DNA from: CAZJYI01 sp964550025
Lineage (GTDB): Bacteria > Verrucomicrobiota > Kiritimatiellia > UBA8416 > CAYOBW01
Assembly (NCBI GenBank): GCA_964550025.1
Contig: CAZJYI010000006.1
Coordinates: forward strand, 1 to 64,000
Length of the DNA stretch: 64,000 bases
Reading direction: 5' to 3'
The translations under genes and the position numbers were made by a program. Below, one piece after another: positions 50,965-59,315 of this stretch; positions within the stretch are counted from its first letter, which is position 1; each line of letters opens with the position of its first letter. The notes under the pieces were generated by a model, which did not search any database, was not told the DNA's origin, and was given only the letters and a program-made list of their open reading frames with translations.

Positions 50965-52100
50965 TGAACCAGGACCTCCATCTTCTTCATTTCGGGCAGC
51001 CAGTCGGGGCCAGGATACGGGGCGGCCGCCCGCCACACCAGGTCCACTTGCCGTTCCTCCATCCGGATCATCACCGTGTGCAGCACGACCTCGGGTTCCT
51101 GCTGGCCGCGACCGATATCCAGGCCGATACCGGGCCGTTCCCCCGGAAGCTGGAAGCCAACCTGCCCCTCCGGGGCCAAGTTCAGCAGACTGACCGCTTC
51201 GTCTCCCGACAGAAAGGGCAGCGATAGGCCCTGGGACGCACCGCCGAAGAAGCGGAAATCCATGTCGGGCAGCTTGGCCTGCATGTACTGCTCGCGTTGT
51301 TCGGGCGGAACAGCCGCCGCGTACATTGTTCGCAGTTCCTCTTCGGCGGGACGGTCCGCCGGCATGATCCCGGCGTAGGAAGCCCGGGGGTGCCAGAACT
51401 TTGCGAACCACCCAAAACCCTGGGGCATCGGCTGCCTATCCCATTTGCTGACATCGCCCGCGCACAGTCGCGCAGGTGTCAGAAGGTCGTCGGGATCCTC
51501 GATGTTGGGAAGAGGGAGCTGGTCCAGGCTCTTCTTGCCGTCGCCGATCACGAATCCCTTCCCCAGGTTGTTGCGCGCATAGGCGCACGGCATGCCCGGG
51601 TCGGACCGGATGTCCACTCCCCCGTAGGCCAGCTCGTAGCGGATGTCCATCGTCACAAACGGATCCGGTTCGCTGAAGAGCGGTCCGGCGAAAATGCGGT
51701 GAGTGCAGAAGCGATCCCCGAACACGGCAATGTCCTTGCGGACGGCCCCCACGGTTACCGATGCTCGCAACGTCGGCACCGGCCTCCCGCCGGGCGCGTG
51801 CGCCGTGGCGTTGATCACTACGTCCGTGGCCAGCTTGTAGGGAACGAAATCGCTCTCGGCCTTGACCGAGGAATTCATCGGGTCCCCGTAGTGCACGTCT
51901 CCGGGGATCAGCTTGGCATCCTTCTCGGAGCGGACACAGTGCCCGCCGCCGGTTATGTCGTAAGTCCGCTTGAGAAGCACGCCAAGGATGTACTCGCCCT
52001 CCGGCGTCTGCCCCGGAAGAACGATCTTCTGCAACGGGCGCTCGGCTTCCGGCGATTGGCCGGTAACCGGCGGCTGCGCGACCTGTGGCTCCGCGTTCAT
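50961..52100 (-). CDS. DUF2169 family T6SS adaptor (copy 2)
   Basis: 379 residues; the ATG at 52100 overlaps the stop of the previous DUF2169 gene (ATGA). Signatures: YILGVLLKRTYDITG, VPYKLATDVVINATAHAPGG, MDIRYELAYGGVDI, LPLPNIEDPDDLLTP, PMPQGFGWFAKFWHPRASYA and a C-terminal WRAAAPYPGPDWLPEMKKMEV. Clearly paralogous to 52097 and more distant from 25306. As an adaptor family member it presumably links the PAAR-like protein or cargo to VgrG3. The two adjacent copies may form a heterodimer or serve different cargo. Confidence 0.87.
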   Translation of the reverse strand: MNAEPQVAQPPVTGQSPEAERPLQKIVLPGQTPEGEYILGVLLKRTYDITGGGHCVRSEKDAKLIPGDVHYGDPMNSSVKAESDFVPYKLATDVVINATAHAPGGRPVPTLRASVTVGAVRKDIAVFGDRFCTHRIFAGPLFSEPDPFVTMDIRYELAYGGVDIRSDPGMPCAYARNNLGKGFVIGDGKKSLDQLPLPNIEDPDDLLTPARLCAGDVSKWDRQPMPQGFGWFAKFWHPRASYAGIMPADRPAEEELRTMYAAAVPPEQREQYMQAKLPDMDFRFFGGASQGLSLPFLSGDEAVSLLNLAPEGQVGFQLPGERPGIGLDIGRGQQEPEVVLHTVMIRMEERQVDLVWRAAAPYPGPDWLPEMKKMEVLVQ

Positions 52101-53191
52101 GCGACCTTGACGTCCATTCGTTTCATTTCGGGCAACCAGTCGACACCGGGGTAGTCGTGAGCGCCGCGCCAGACGAGGTCCACCTGCATGGCTTCCACGC
52201 GAACGCACACCGTGTGCAGCACGGCTTCCAGCGTGTTCTCACCGAGCCCGATGTCCAGCATAATGCGCGGCTTCTCGCGCGGCAAGGCAAACTGCAGGAA
52301 ACCCTCCGGGGTCATGCCCAGCAGCGTGACCCGTTCTCCACCGTTCAGGTAGGGCAGGGACAGGCCGTGAGAAGCCCCCGTGTTGAAGCGCAGATCGAAG
52401 CTGGGAAGCTTGAACTGACGGGCGAGGGCGACCTGGTTCTCCGGCACCAGTCCCAGGCTCTCTTCGCGCATCGGTTCCTCGGGATTCACGTAGCCGGGAA
52501 CGGACCCCACGAATGAACACCTCGGATACCAGGTCTTCTGAAACCAGCCGAAGCCCTGGGGGAGCGGCTGGGCGTTCCATCGTTCCGGCTCGCCGAGAAC
52601 GATGCGTTCCGGCGTGAGCAGGTCGTCCGGATCCTCGAGGTTCGGTAGACGAAGACCGTCAACCGTTTCCGGGGCGTTCCTGAGCACCAGTCCCGTGCCC
52701 ATGGTGTTCCGCGGGTAGTGAAACGGAAGCTCCGGGTTGCTCAGAAGGTCCTTTCCACCGTAGGCCCTCCCATACCGGATGTCCATTTCCGTGAACTCTT
52801 CGGGTTCGGTGATGACCGGGGGCGCACCCGCGCGGTACTCGCACCTGCGGTCGCCGTAAACGCGAATCGCCTTCCTGTGCGTCTGCACCTGGACCATCGC
52901 GTCCAGCTGCCTGACGGGCTCTCCCCCGCGGGCGACCGCTTTGCCGATGACCACGACGTCGGTGGCAAGCTTGTACGGCACGAGGTCGGATTCGTGTTCA
53001 ACCGTGGTGGTCTGCGGGTCCCCTTGATCATAGTACCGGTCCACTTGAACCAGTGGCGCCGCTTCCTCGGCGCGTGCGGCCCCCCTGCCGCTCTGGATGT
53101 CGTAGGTCCGCTTGACCAGCACCGAGAATATCGGCGTATCGTCTTCCCGCTTTCCCGGCAGGACCGTCAGACTCTCCCCGGTTCCATCCAT
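52097..53191 (-). CDS. DUF2169 family T6SS adaptor (copy 3)
   Basis: 364 residues from the ATG at 53191; a TTG at 53203 is an alternative. Same motif order as its neighbour: IFSVLVKRTYDIQSG, LVPYKLATDVVVIGKAVARG, MDIRYGRAYGGKDL, LPNLEDPDDLLTPERIVLGE, PLPQGFGWFQKTWYPRCSFV and WRGAHDYPGVDWLPEMKRMD. It follows vgrG3 by about 33 bases. Tandem duplication of a DUF2169 gene is evident from the shared C-termini. Confidence 0.87.
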   Translation of the reverse strand: MDGTGESLTVLPGKREDDTPIFSVLVKRTYDIQSGRGAARAEEAAPLVQVDRYYDQGDPQTTTVEHESDLVPYKLATDVVVIGKAVARGGEPVRQLDAMVQVQTHRKAIRVYGDRRCEYRAGAPPVITEPEEFTEMDIRYGRAYGGKDLLSNPELPFHYPRNTMGTGLVLRNAPETVDGLRLPNLEDPDDLLTPERIVLGEPERWNAQPLPQGFGWFQKTWYPRCSFVGSVPGYVNPEEPMREESLGLVPENQVALARQFKLPSFDLRFNTGASHGLSLPYLNGGERVTLLGMTPEGFLQFALPREKPRIMLDIGLGENTLEAVLHTVCVRVEAMQVDLVWRGAHDYPGVDWLPEMKRMDVKVA

Positions 53192-53224
53192 GGCATCCCG
53201 CAATTGGCCGGCGGCGAGACCGGT

Positions 53225-55240
53225 CTACGGGTTCAACATGACCATGCCGCCTTTGATCGTGTTGGACCCCGACGCTTCCGACAGCACGATAGCGCCCTTT
53301 GTGTTGTGATCGGCGTCGGCTTGCGATGTCACCGACATTCCCTTGATGCTGACGGACTCACTGCCCTTGACGGCGATGTTCTTTCCGCTGAGCTCGATGC
53401 TGCCGTCCTTCTTCATGAGCAGCTTGCTGCCGCCGACTTCCAGTTTGATGTCCGTGGCCGCGGTAATGTGGACGTGCTTGGTCTCGGACTGGATCACGAT
53501 GTCGTTGGCGACCTTCGTCTCCTGGTTGGCGTCAAAGTCCTCGGTCACGGCTCCCTTCACGGTGTACTTGGCCGTGCCCGTCTGCACGTGATGCTCGAAG
53601 TTGCCCTCGGTAATCGTGATCTTGGTGTCTTTCTTGATGGTCTCCGTGTGTGTCCCGTTGACCGTGATGGTGCGGTTGTTGTGGACGGTCTGCGTATCGT
53701 CGTGTTCGACCGTTGTCCCCATGTCGTACTGGGCGTGAATGGTGACCTTCTCCGCGCCCTTGGTGTCGTCCATCGACATCTCGTTGTAGCCGCCGCCGCC
53801 CTTGGTGCTGTTGGTCTTCAGGCCGCTGACGACCTTCTTGCCCGGCAGGCCGAAGGGTGGCATCAGGTCGGCATTGTAGACGCGGCCGGTAACGATGGGG
53901 TGATCGGGATCCCCTTCGAGAAAACTGACGATGACCTCCTCGCCGACCCGCGGGATATCAATCCCGCCGAAACTCTTGCCGGCATGGATGTGGGAGACCC
54001 GGATCCAGCACGAGCTGTTCTCGTCATACGGTCCGTGGCGATCCCAATAAAAATGCACTTTGACCCGGCCATATTCGTCCGGCCAGATCTCTTCCCCCGG
54101 GGGTCCCGTTACCACGGCGGTCTGTGTGCCCTGGACGACGGGTTTCGGCGTGGTTCGGGTCGGCCGGAACTGAACACTACTCGGCATGACCTGGAACGAA
54201 CAGGCCCACTGGTCCGCCGGTGCGGCCGACGTCTCGTAGTCCGAGGCCGTCGCATGATAGTCCGCGGACAGAATCAGGTACTCCCTGTTCTGATCATTGC
54301 GAGGGTGTTCCTCCAGGGCGAATCGGTAGCCGGGGCAAACACCGCGCGCTTCCGTGTTCGCATTGCAGGTTTCGTGGGGCTGGGCGAGCTCTTCGGACCG
54401 GATCTTCGCGTACCTGTCGCCGTCCGGTTTCTCAGGGTGTTCGCCCGGGTAGTCGAAGATCTCGTATTCCGCGTGGCCGTGCCGCTTCACGTCCTCGGCC
54501 TTGCTCAGCAGCGATACTTTGGGCGTCTTGAAGTTGTAGTCGGTATGCGCGAACTTACCCGGTTGGACCTCCCTTTCGAGCGACCAGTCGCTGATCTTCT
54601 CCGCGAGGCTTGACGCCTCCACTTCGGGGTTGAACTTGATCTTGTCGTAGGGCCCGAACGTGTCGTGCTTACTGAGGGAGTCGCATAGAACCAGCTTGTG
54701 CTTGGTCGGCTCGTGCTCAAAGTAGTAGTAGATGCCCTCCTGCTCCATGAGACGACTGATGAAATTGAACGCCGTTTCGCGGTACTGAACACAGTACTCC
54801 CACGTGCGGTAGCCACCCGAGAGCCGGTCCTCGATGTCGGTGAACCCCAGGTCGCTGCAGACCTTCTTGATGATGTCCGGTACCTTCATCTCCTGGAAGA
54901 TACGACAGTCGGATGTGCGCGTTAGTAGCCATGGCCAGGGAACGAGCGTGGCTTGGTACTCGGCAAACTGACCGCTGCCCCCGCCTCCCTGGCCGAAGCG
55001 ACTGATGTAGCCGTTCCAGTAGCGCTTGTCGCCGTCGGGAAGCTCCAGCGTGATCGTCACGTTCTCGCCAACGATCTTGTCGAAGTCGACGTCGTAGTCT
55101 TCGCTGAGGAGATCGAGCTCGAGCTCAAACAGGCGACTGACCTCCTCGCGGCCCGAGAAGCTCCGCAGAAGGAGGACGTCTTTCCCCAGGGGCGTCTCGA
55201 TCGCGATGTGCCGAGTGCCCTGGGTGGCTTTCTGAGCCAT
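53225..55240 (-). CDS. vgrG: VgrG3 spike protein
   Basis: 671 residues from the ATG at 55240 (AGGAG six bases upstream). N-terminus MAQKATQGTRHIAIETPLGK; hallmarks RETAFNFISRLMEQEGIYYY, PDEYGRVKVHFYWDRHGP, SCWIRVSHIHAGKSFGGIDI and PRVGEEVIVSFLEGDPDHP. The gp5-like beta-helix runs from about 480 to the end with KKDGSIELSGKNIAVKGSES and finishes GGMVMLNP, without a catalytic extension. It is the first gene downstream of clpV, 71 bases away, and leads the DUF2169/PAAR-like block, so it is likely the spike for the RHS/PAAR-like cargo. Confidence 0.95.
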   Translation of the reverse strand: MAQKATQGTRHIAIETPLGKDVLLLRSFSGREEVSRLFELELDLLSEDYDVDFDKIVGENVTITLELPDGDKRYWNGYISRFGQGGGGSGQFAEYQATLVPWPWLLTRTSDCRIFQEMKVPDIIKKVCSDLGFTDIEDRLSGGYRTWEYCVQYRETAFNFISRLMEQEGIYYYFEHEPTKHKLVLCDSLSKHDTFGPYDKIKFNPEVEASSLAEKISDWSLEREVQPGKFAHTDYNFKTPKVSLLSKAEDVKRHGHAEYEIFDYPGEHPEKPDGDRYAKIRSEELAQPHETCNANTEARGVCPGYRFALEEHPRNDQNREYLILSADYHATASDYETSAAPADQWACSFQVMPSSVQFRPTRTTPKPVVQGTQTAVVTGPPGEEIWPDEYGRVKVHFYWDRHGPYDENSSCWIRVSHIHAGKSFGGIDIPRVGEEVIVSFLEGDPDHPIVTGRVYNADLMPPFGLPGKKVVSGLKTNSTKGGGGYNEMSMDDTKGAEKVTIHAQYDMGTTVEHDDTQTVHNNRTITVNGTHTETIKKDTKITITEGNFEHHVQTGTAKYTVKGAVTEDFDANQETKVANDIVIQSETKHVHITAATDIKLEVGGSKLLMKKDGSIELSGKNIAVKGSESVSIKGMSVTSQADADHNTKGAIVLSEASGSNTIKGGMVMLNP

Positions 55241-55311
55241 GACGTTCTCCTTCCTGCGAAGCCGTTTCGGGGCCGGCAAGCGGGCAACGCTCTGCTACCC
55301 AATGGATAAAA

Positions 55312-58137
55312 CTACTCAAACGAGTACTTGAAGTCTTCCCCTTCCACGCCGATGTGGATGCGCTCGAGTTCCTTGCCCTCGATCATGCGAGCGAGAATCT
55401 CACTGCTGATCTGGGGCAGGACCGTGTGCGTCAGAATGGCATCCACGGCCCTGGCGCCGCTCTCCACCTCCGTGCAGCGGCTGTTGACGAGCTCGACCAC
55501 GGCGTCGTCGTAGCTGAACGGCACGCCGTGGTTCTCCTTGATGCGCGCGTCGATCCGGCCGAGTTGCAGACGCACGATCTTCTTCAGGACGTCGTCGCCC
55601 AGCGGGTAGTAGGGCACGACCACCAGCCGCCCCAGCAGGGCCGGCGGGAAGATCTGCAGCAGAGGCTCCCTCAGACCCTTGTTGATCCCTTCGGGGTCCG
55701 GCAGCAGTTCCGGATCCTTGCACATGTTCATGATCAGGTCCGTGCCCGCGTTGCTGGTCAACAGGATGATCGTGTTCTTGAAGTCGATCTCGCGGCCTTC
55801 GCCGTCTTCCATCTGCCCCTTGTCGAAGACCTGGAAGAAGATCTCGTGCACGTCCTTGTGGGCCTTCTCCACTTCGTCGAGCAGGACAATGCTGTAGGGG
55901 CGCCGCCGCACGGCCTCGGTCAGGATGCCGCCTTCACCGTAACCGACGTACCCCGGAGGCGCACCCTTGAGCGTCGATACCGTGTGGGCCTCCTGGAACT
56001 CGCTCATGTTGATGGTGATGACGTTCTGCTCGCCACCGTACAGTGCCTCGGCCAGCGCCAGCGCCGTTTCGGTTTTGCCGACGCCGCTGGGACCCACCAG
56101 CATGAACACGCCGATCGGCTTCTTCGGGTTCTCCAGACCGGCGCGAGACGTGCGGATGCGGAGAGCAATCGCGTCCAGCGCGTGGCGCTGGCCGATGACG
56201 CGTTCCTCCAGCGTGTCCGCGAGACGCATCACCGCCTCGACCTCGTTCTTGACCATGCGCCCCACCGGGATGCCCGTCCAGTCGGCCACCACCGAGGCGA
56301 CGGCCTGGCCGTCGACGCTGGGCAGAATCAGGGGCGATTCGCCCTGCAGCTCGTCCAGCTTGGCAAGCAGCTCCTTCAATTCGGCCTTCATGGCGGGTAC
56401 GTCATCGTCTCCCGCGGGTGACGGTTCCGGCGCCGGTGCCGCCTCCGCTTCCGCCGGCGCCTCAGCCTCCGCCGGCGCGGCGGCGGCTTCGGTCTCGCCT
56501 TCCGCCGGCGCGGCCGCGGCTTCGGCGTCTCCCTCCGCCTGCGCCTCGGCTTCCGCCGCGGGTTCTTCGTCGATCGGCCCGCCCGTCAGCGTGCGCAGCT
56601 TCCCGCGCAGTTCCAGTATCCGGTCAACGAGCTCTTTCTCTTCCTGCCAGTCCTTTTCCAGACCCTCGAGCGTGACCTTCTCTGCCGCCAACTGTTCGTC
56701 GATTTCCGCCTGGCGCTTGTCGTGCTCCAGCCCCACGGCTTCCTCGCGCGACAGAATGTCCTTCTCAGTCTCGAGGTACATGATGCGCCGGCGGCAGGCC
56801 TCGACCTCGGCCGGTGTGGCGTGCTGGCTGACGGCCACGCGGGCGCAGGCCGTGTCGAGCAGGCTGACGGACTTGTCCGGGAGCTGGCGCGCGGGGATGT
56901 AGCGGTGCGAGAGCTGTACGGAGGCGACAAGCCCCTCGTCCAGGATCTGTACGCGGTGGTGCTTCTCGCTCACGCCGGCCAGAGCGCGCATCATGATGAT
57001 CGCTTTCTCTTCGGACGGCTCCTCGATCTTGACGACCTGGAAGCGCCGCGTCAGGGCCGGGTCCTTCTCGAAGTACTTCTTGTACTCTGCCCAAGTGGTG
57101 GCCGCGACGGTGCGCAGCGTCCCGCGCGCCAGCGCGGGCTTGAGCAGGTTGGCTGCGTCGCCCTGGCCCGCGGCGCCGCCCGCACCGACCAGCGTGTGCG
57201 CTTCGTCAATGAAGAGAATGATCGGCTTGGGAGACTGCTGCACTTCCTCGATGACCTGCCGCAGGCGGTTTTCGAACTCGCCCTTCATGCTGGCGCCGGC
57301 CTGGAGCAGCCCGAGGTCGAGCGTGCGCAGCGTAACGTCGCGGAGGGGTGGGGGAACGTCGCCGGCGACAATGCGCTGCGCGAAGCCCTCGACCACGGCC
57401 GTCTTGCCCACGCCGGCTTCACCGGTGAGGATGGGGTTGTTCTGACGGCGGCGCATGAGGATATCGATGATCTGGCGGATCTCGTCATCGCGTCCGAGGA
57501 TCGGGTCGAGATCGCCGGAACGCGCCTTCTCCGTCAGGTCGACCGAAAACTGCTGCAAGGCCTCCTGCTTGCCCATTGCGGCCGGGGCGATGGCGCCGCT
57601 GGCCTCTCCCGGCTGGACCCCGCCACCGACCTGGAACCCGTCCTGCGGAACCATCGTGGCTTCGGGCGAGTTTCCGAGTACCTTGGCAAAGTTGTCCGTC
57701 AGGTCCTCGACCTTGATCTTGCCGAATTCCGGAGAGATCCTCGGCAGGATCGGCATCAGGTCGCGATCCTTCAGCAGCGCCGCGACGACGTGCCCCGTCC
57801 GCACCTGGGTTTCGCCGAACAGCAGCGTGCTGAGCAGCCAGCCCTGTTGGATGGCGTCCTGCAGATGCTGCGAGAAGCCGGAGATCGACGTGTGCCCGCG
57901 GGGCAGTCCGTCGAGCGTCTTCTGCATACCGCTGGCGACACGCGAAGCGTCGAGACCGTAGTGCTTGACGAGCTGCAGCACGTCCGAATCCTGCAACTGG
58001 AGGACCTGGTTCAGCCAGTGTACCACCTCGACGGTGGGGTTGCCGCGCATCTTGCAGAAGGCAGTTGCGCTCTCCATGGACTTGTAGCCCACGCTGTTGA
58101 GTTTTCCGAACAGCTTTGCTCCGGTGATTTCCGCCAT
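55312..58137 (-). CDS. clpV: ClpV (TssH), T6SS sheath-recycling AAA+ ATPase
   Basis: 941 residues, GGAGG upstream of the ATG. N-domain repeats 1-170 (sheath recognition), AAA-1 with Walker A GEAGVGKTAV (about 238), Walker B IILFIDEAH and the arginine-finger region, a middle coiled coil, then AAA-2 with Walker A GPSGVGKTET (about 680), LLDEVEKAHKDVHEIFFQVF and the C-terminal small domain. ClpV unfolds contracted TssB/TssC sheath. Odd: an Ala/Glu/Pro-rich insertion of about 57 residues (about 521-578) sits between the coiled coil and AAA-2, making the protein longer than the usual 850-900. It is followed by vgrG3. Confidence 0.96.
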   Translation of the reverse strand: MAEITGAKLFGKLNSVGYKSMESATAFCKMRGNPTVEVVHWLNQVLQLQDSDVLQLVKHYGLDASRVASGMQKTLDGLPRGHTSISGFSQHLQDAIQQGWLLSTLLFGETQVRTGHVVAALLKDRDLMPILPRISPEFGKIKVEDLTDNFAKVLGNSPEATMVPQDGFQVGGGVQPGEASGAIAPAAMGKQEALQQFSVDLTEKARSGDLDPILGRDDEIRQIIDILMRRRQNNPILTGEAGVGKTAVVEGFAQRIVAGDVPPPLRDVTLRTLDLGLLQAGASMKGEFENRLRQVIEEVQQSPKPIILFIDEAHTLVGAGGAAGQGDAANLLKPALARGTLRTVAATTWAEYKKYFEKDPALTRRFQVVKIEEPSEEKAIIMMRALAGVSEKHHRVQILDEGLVASVQLSHRYIPARQLPDKSVSLLDTACARVAVSQHATPAEVEACRRRIMYLETEKDILSREEAVGLEHDKRQAEIDEQLAAEKVTLEGLEKDWQEEKELVDRILELRGKLRTLTGGPIDEEPAAEAEAQAEGDAEAAAAPAEGETEAAAAPAEAEAPAEAEAAPAPEPSPAGDDDVPAMKAELKELLAKLDELQGESPLILPSVDGQAVASVVADWTGIPVGRMVKNEVEAVMRLADTLEERVIGQRHALDAIALRIRTSRAGLENPKKPIGVFMLVGPSGVGKTETALALAEALYGGEQNVITINMSEFQEAHTVSTLKGAPPGYVGYGEGGILTEAVRRRPYSIVLLDEVEKAHKDVHEIFFQVFDKGQMEDGEGREIDFKNTIILLTSNAGTDLIMNMCKDPELLPDPEGINKGLREPLLQIFPPALLGRLVVVPYYPLGDDVLKKIVRLQLGRIDARIKENHGVPFSYDDAVVELVNSRCTEVESGARAVDAILTHTVLPQISSEILARMIEGKELERIHIGVEGEDFKYSFE

Positions 58138-58220
58138 GATTCCCTCCTTATGTTTCGATAACCGCGTCTATTAAATCCTGTCTCATACCCCGGACAGCGC
58201 ACCCGCACCCGCACCCGAAG

Positions 58221-58298
58221 TCATCAGTAACCAGTCATCAGTCTCTTCCAGCCCCCTGCCCACTGCCCACCGATAACTGATCACTGATAACTGCCCAC
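58221..58298. repeat. short-period intergenic repeat between tssG and clpV
   Basis: Steps such as TCATCAGT, ACCAGTCATCAGT, CTGCCCACTGCCCACC and GATAACTGATCACTGATAACTG recur in 6-11 base units in both orientations. Just upstream is a CGCACC hexamer three times (58198-58217). Repeats of this style occur between genes in many bacteria. It splits an otherwise compact operon. Confidence 0.65.
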
Positions 58299-58301
58299 TC
58301 C

Positions 58302-59315
58302 TCACCCCGCCTTCAGCACCAGGTCTTCCGAGTCCTCCGTGGGCTTCATGCTCTGCAGCCAGGAAGTCCACCCGAGTCGGCTGCCCGAACCCAGTTGGGT
58401 GGGGGGGACGTCCTCGGCCTTGAGCACGAGCTGGACTTCCCAGCTCAGTTCGTCGCCGACATAGTTTCGCACCCAGTCGCGCAGGCGTTTGAAGCTGTCC
58501 CCGATGGGCAACAGGCGCTCAAAGTCAGCCAGGTGCATCGCGCCCATGCGGATCCTGAACCGGCTCTGGCACTCCCAGATCCGGGAGCCCACGACCGCGG
58601 TTGTGCCCAGGCAGCCCGTCTCGGGCGATTCGCCCAGGCGGCAGCAGTACTCGGGCGGCAGGTCGATCCACTGCCCAATGAACTCGATGATCTCCGTACT
58701 CACGCCGAAGTAATCTTCCAGCAGTGCGCGCAGACCGGAGGCGTGGTGGGTCTGGCAGGACAGGTGCCCCGAGAAGTGGACCTTGGCGACGTCCGGCACG
58801 GCGTCTCTCTTGCGGAACGACTCCTCTCCGATTCCGAACAGGCTGCCTATGTAGGCGGCGAAACGGTCGTCGCCGGGGCGATCGTGGCTGACCGTCTGAC
58901 GGGTCCGCGCCCAGGCACGGTAGAAGAGGCTTATCATGCGGTGGTTGAAGACGTCCATGAAACGCGCGAGCGTCGCATCGTCGTGATTCAGTTCCCGGTC
59001 ATGGATGTACTCGGTGATGTGCAGGGGCATCGGGCCGTTGGGGCCCAGAAGTCCGAGGAAGCGCCCGACAAGACGTGGTTTGCCCGTGGCCAGGTTGCGG
59101 TCGAACCGCAGCAGCGTACTGGGCGCAAAACTGAGCGCCGGCTCCTGGCAGAATTGGACGGGGTCGTCCGAGGCGCGCGACGAGTACCCCACGCGGGGCT
59201 TGCTGTTGCAGACACACTCCAGACGGCGGACGGCCTGGTAGAAGCTGAGTCCGACAGGATCTTCCAGGAAATCCAGCCCTATAGCGTGTGTCGAATGCCC
59301 GCCCGTGTCGGCCAT
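58302..59315 (-). CDS. tssG: TssG, T6SS baseplate subunit
   Basis: 337 residues. The family opening DPVGLSFYQAVRRLECVCNS is followed by conserved IHDRELNHDDATLARFMDVF and NHRMISLFYRAWARTRQTV, then LRALLEDYFGVSTEIIEFIG, which are the usual TssG landmarks. TssG forms a wedge with TssE and two TssF in the baseplate. Its ATG overlaps the tssF stop by 37 bases, showing translational coupling. Confidence 0.93.
   Translation of the reverse strand: MADTGGHSTHAIGLDFLEDPVGLSFYQAVRRLECVCNSKPRVGYSSRASDDPVQFCQEPALSFAPSTLLRFDRNLATGKPRLVGRFLGLLGPNGPMPLHITEYIHDRELNHDDATLARFMDVFNHRMISLFYRAWARTRQTVSHDRPGDDRFAAYIGSLFGIGEESFRKRDAVPDVAKVHFSGHLSCQTHHASGLRALLEDYFGVSTEIIEFIGQWIDLPPEYCCRLGESPETGCLGTTAVVGSRIWECQSRFRIRMGAMHLADFERLLPIGDSFKRLRDWVRNYVGDELSWEVQLVLKAEDVPPTQLGSGSRLGWTSWLQSMKPTEDSEDLVLKAG

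Noticed and set aside
56722..58161. 479-codon plus-strand ORF across clpV
   Set aside because: Antisense shadow of the ATPase; no coherent fold or ribosome-binding site.
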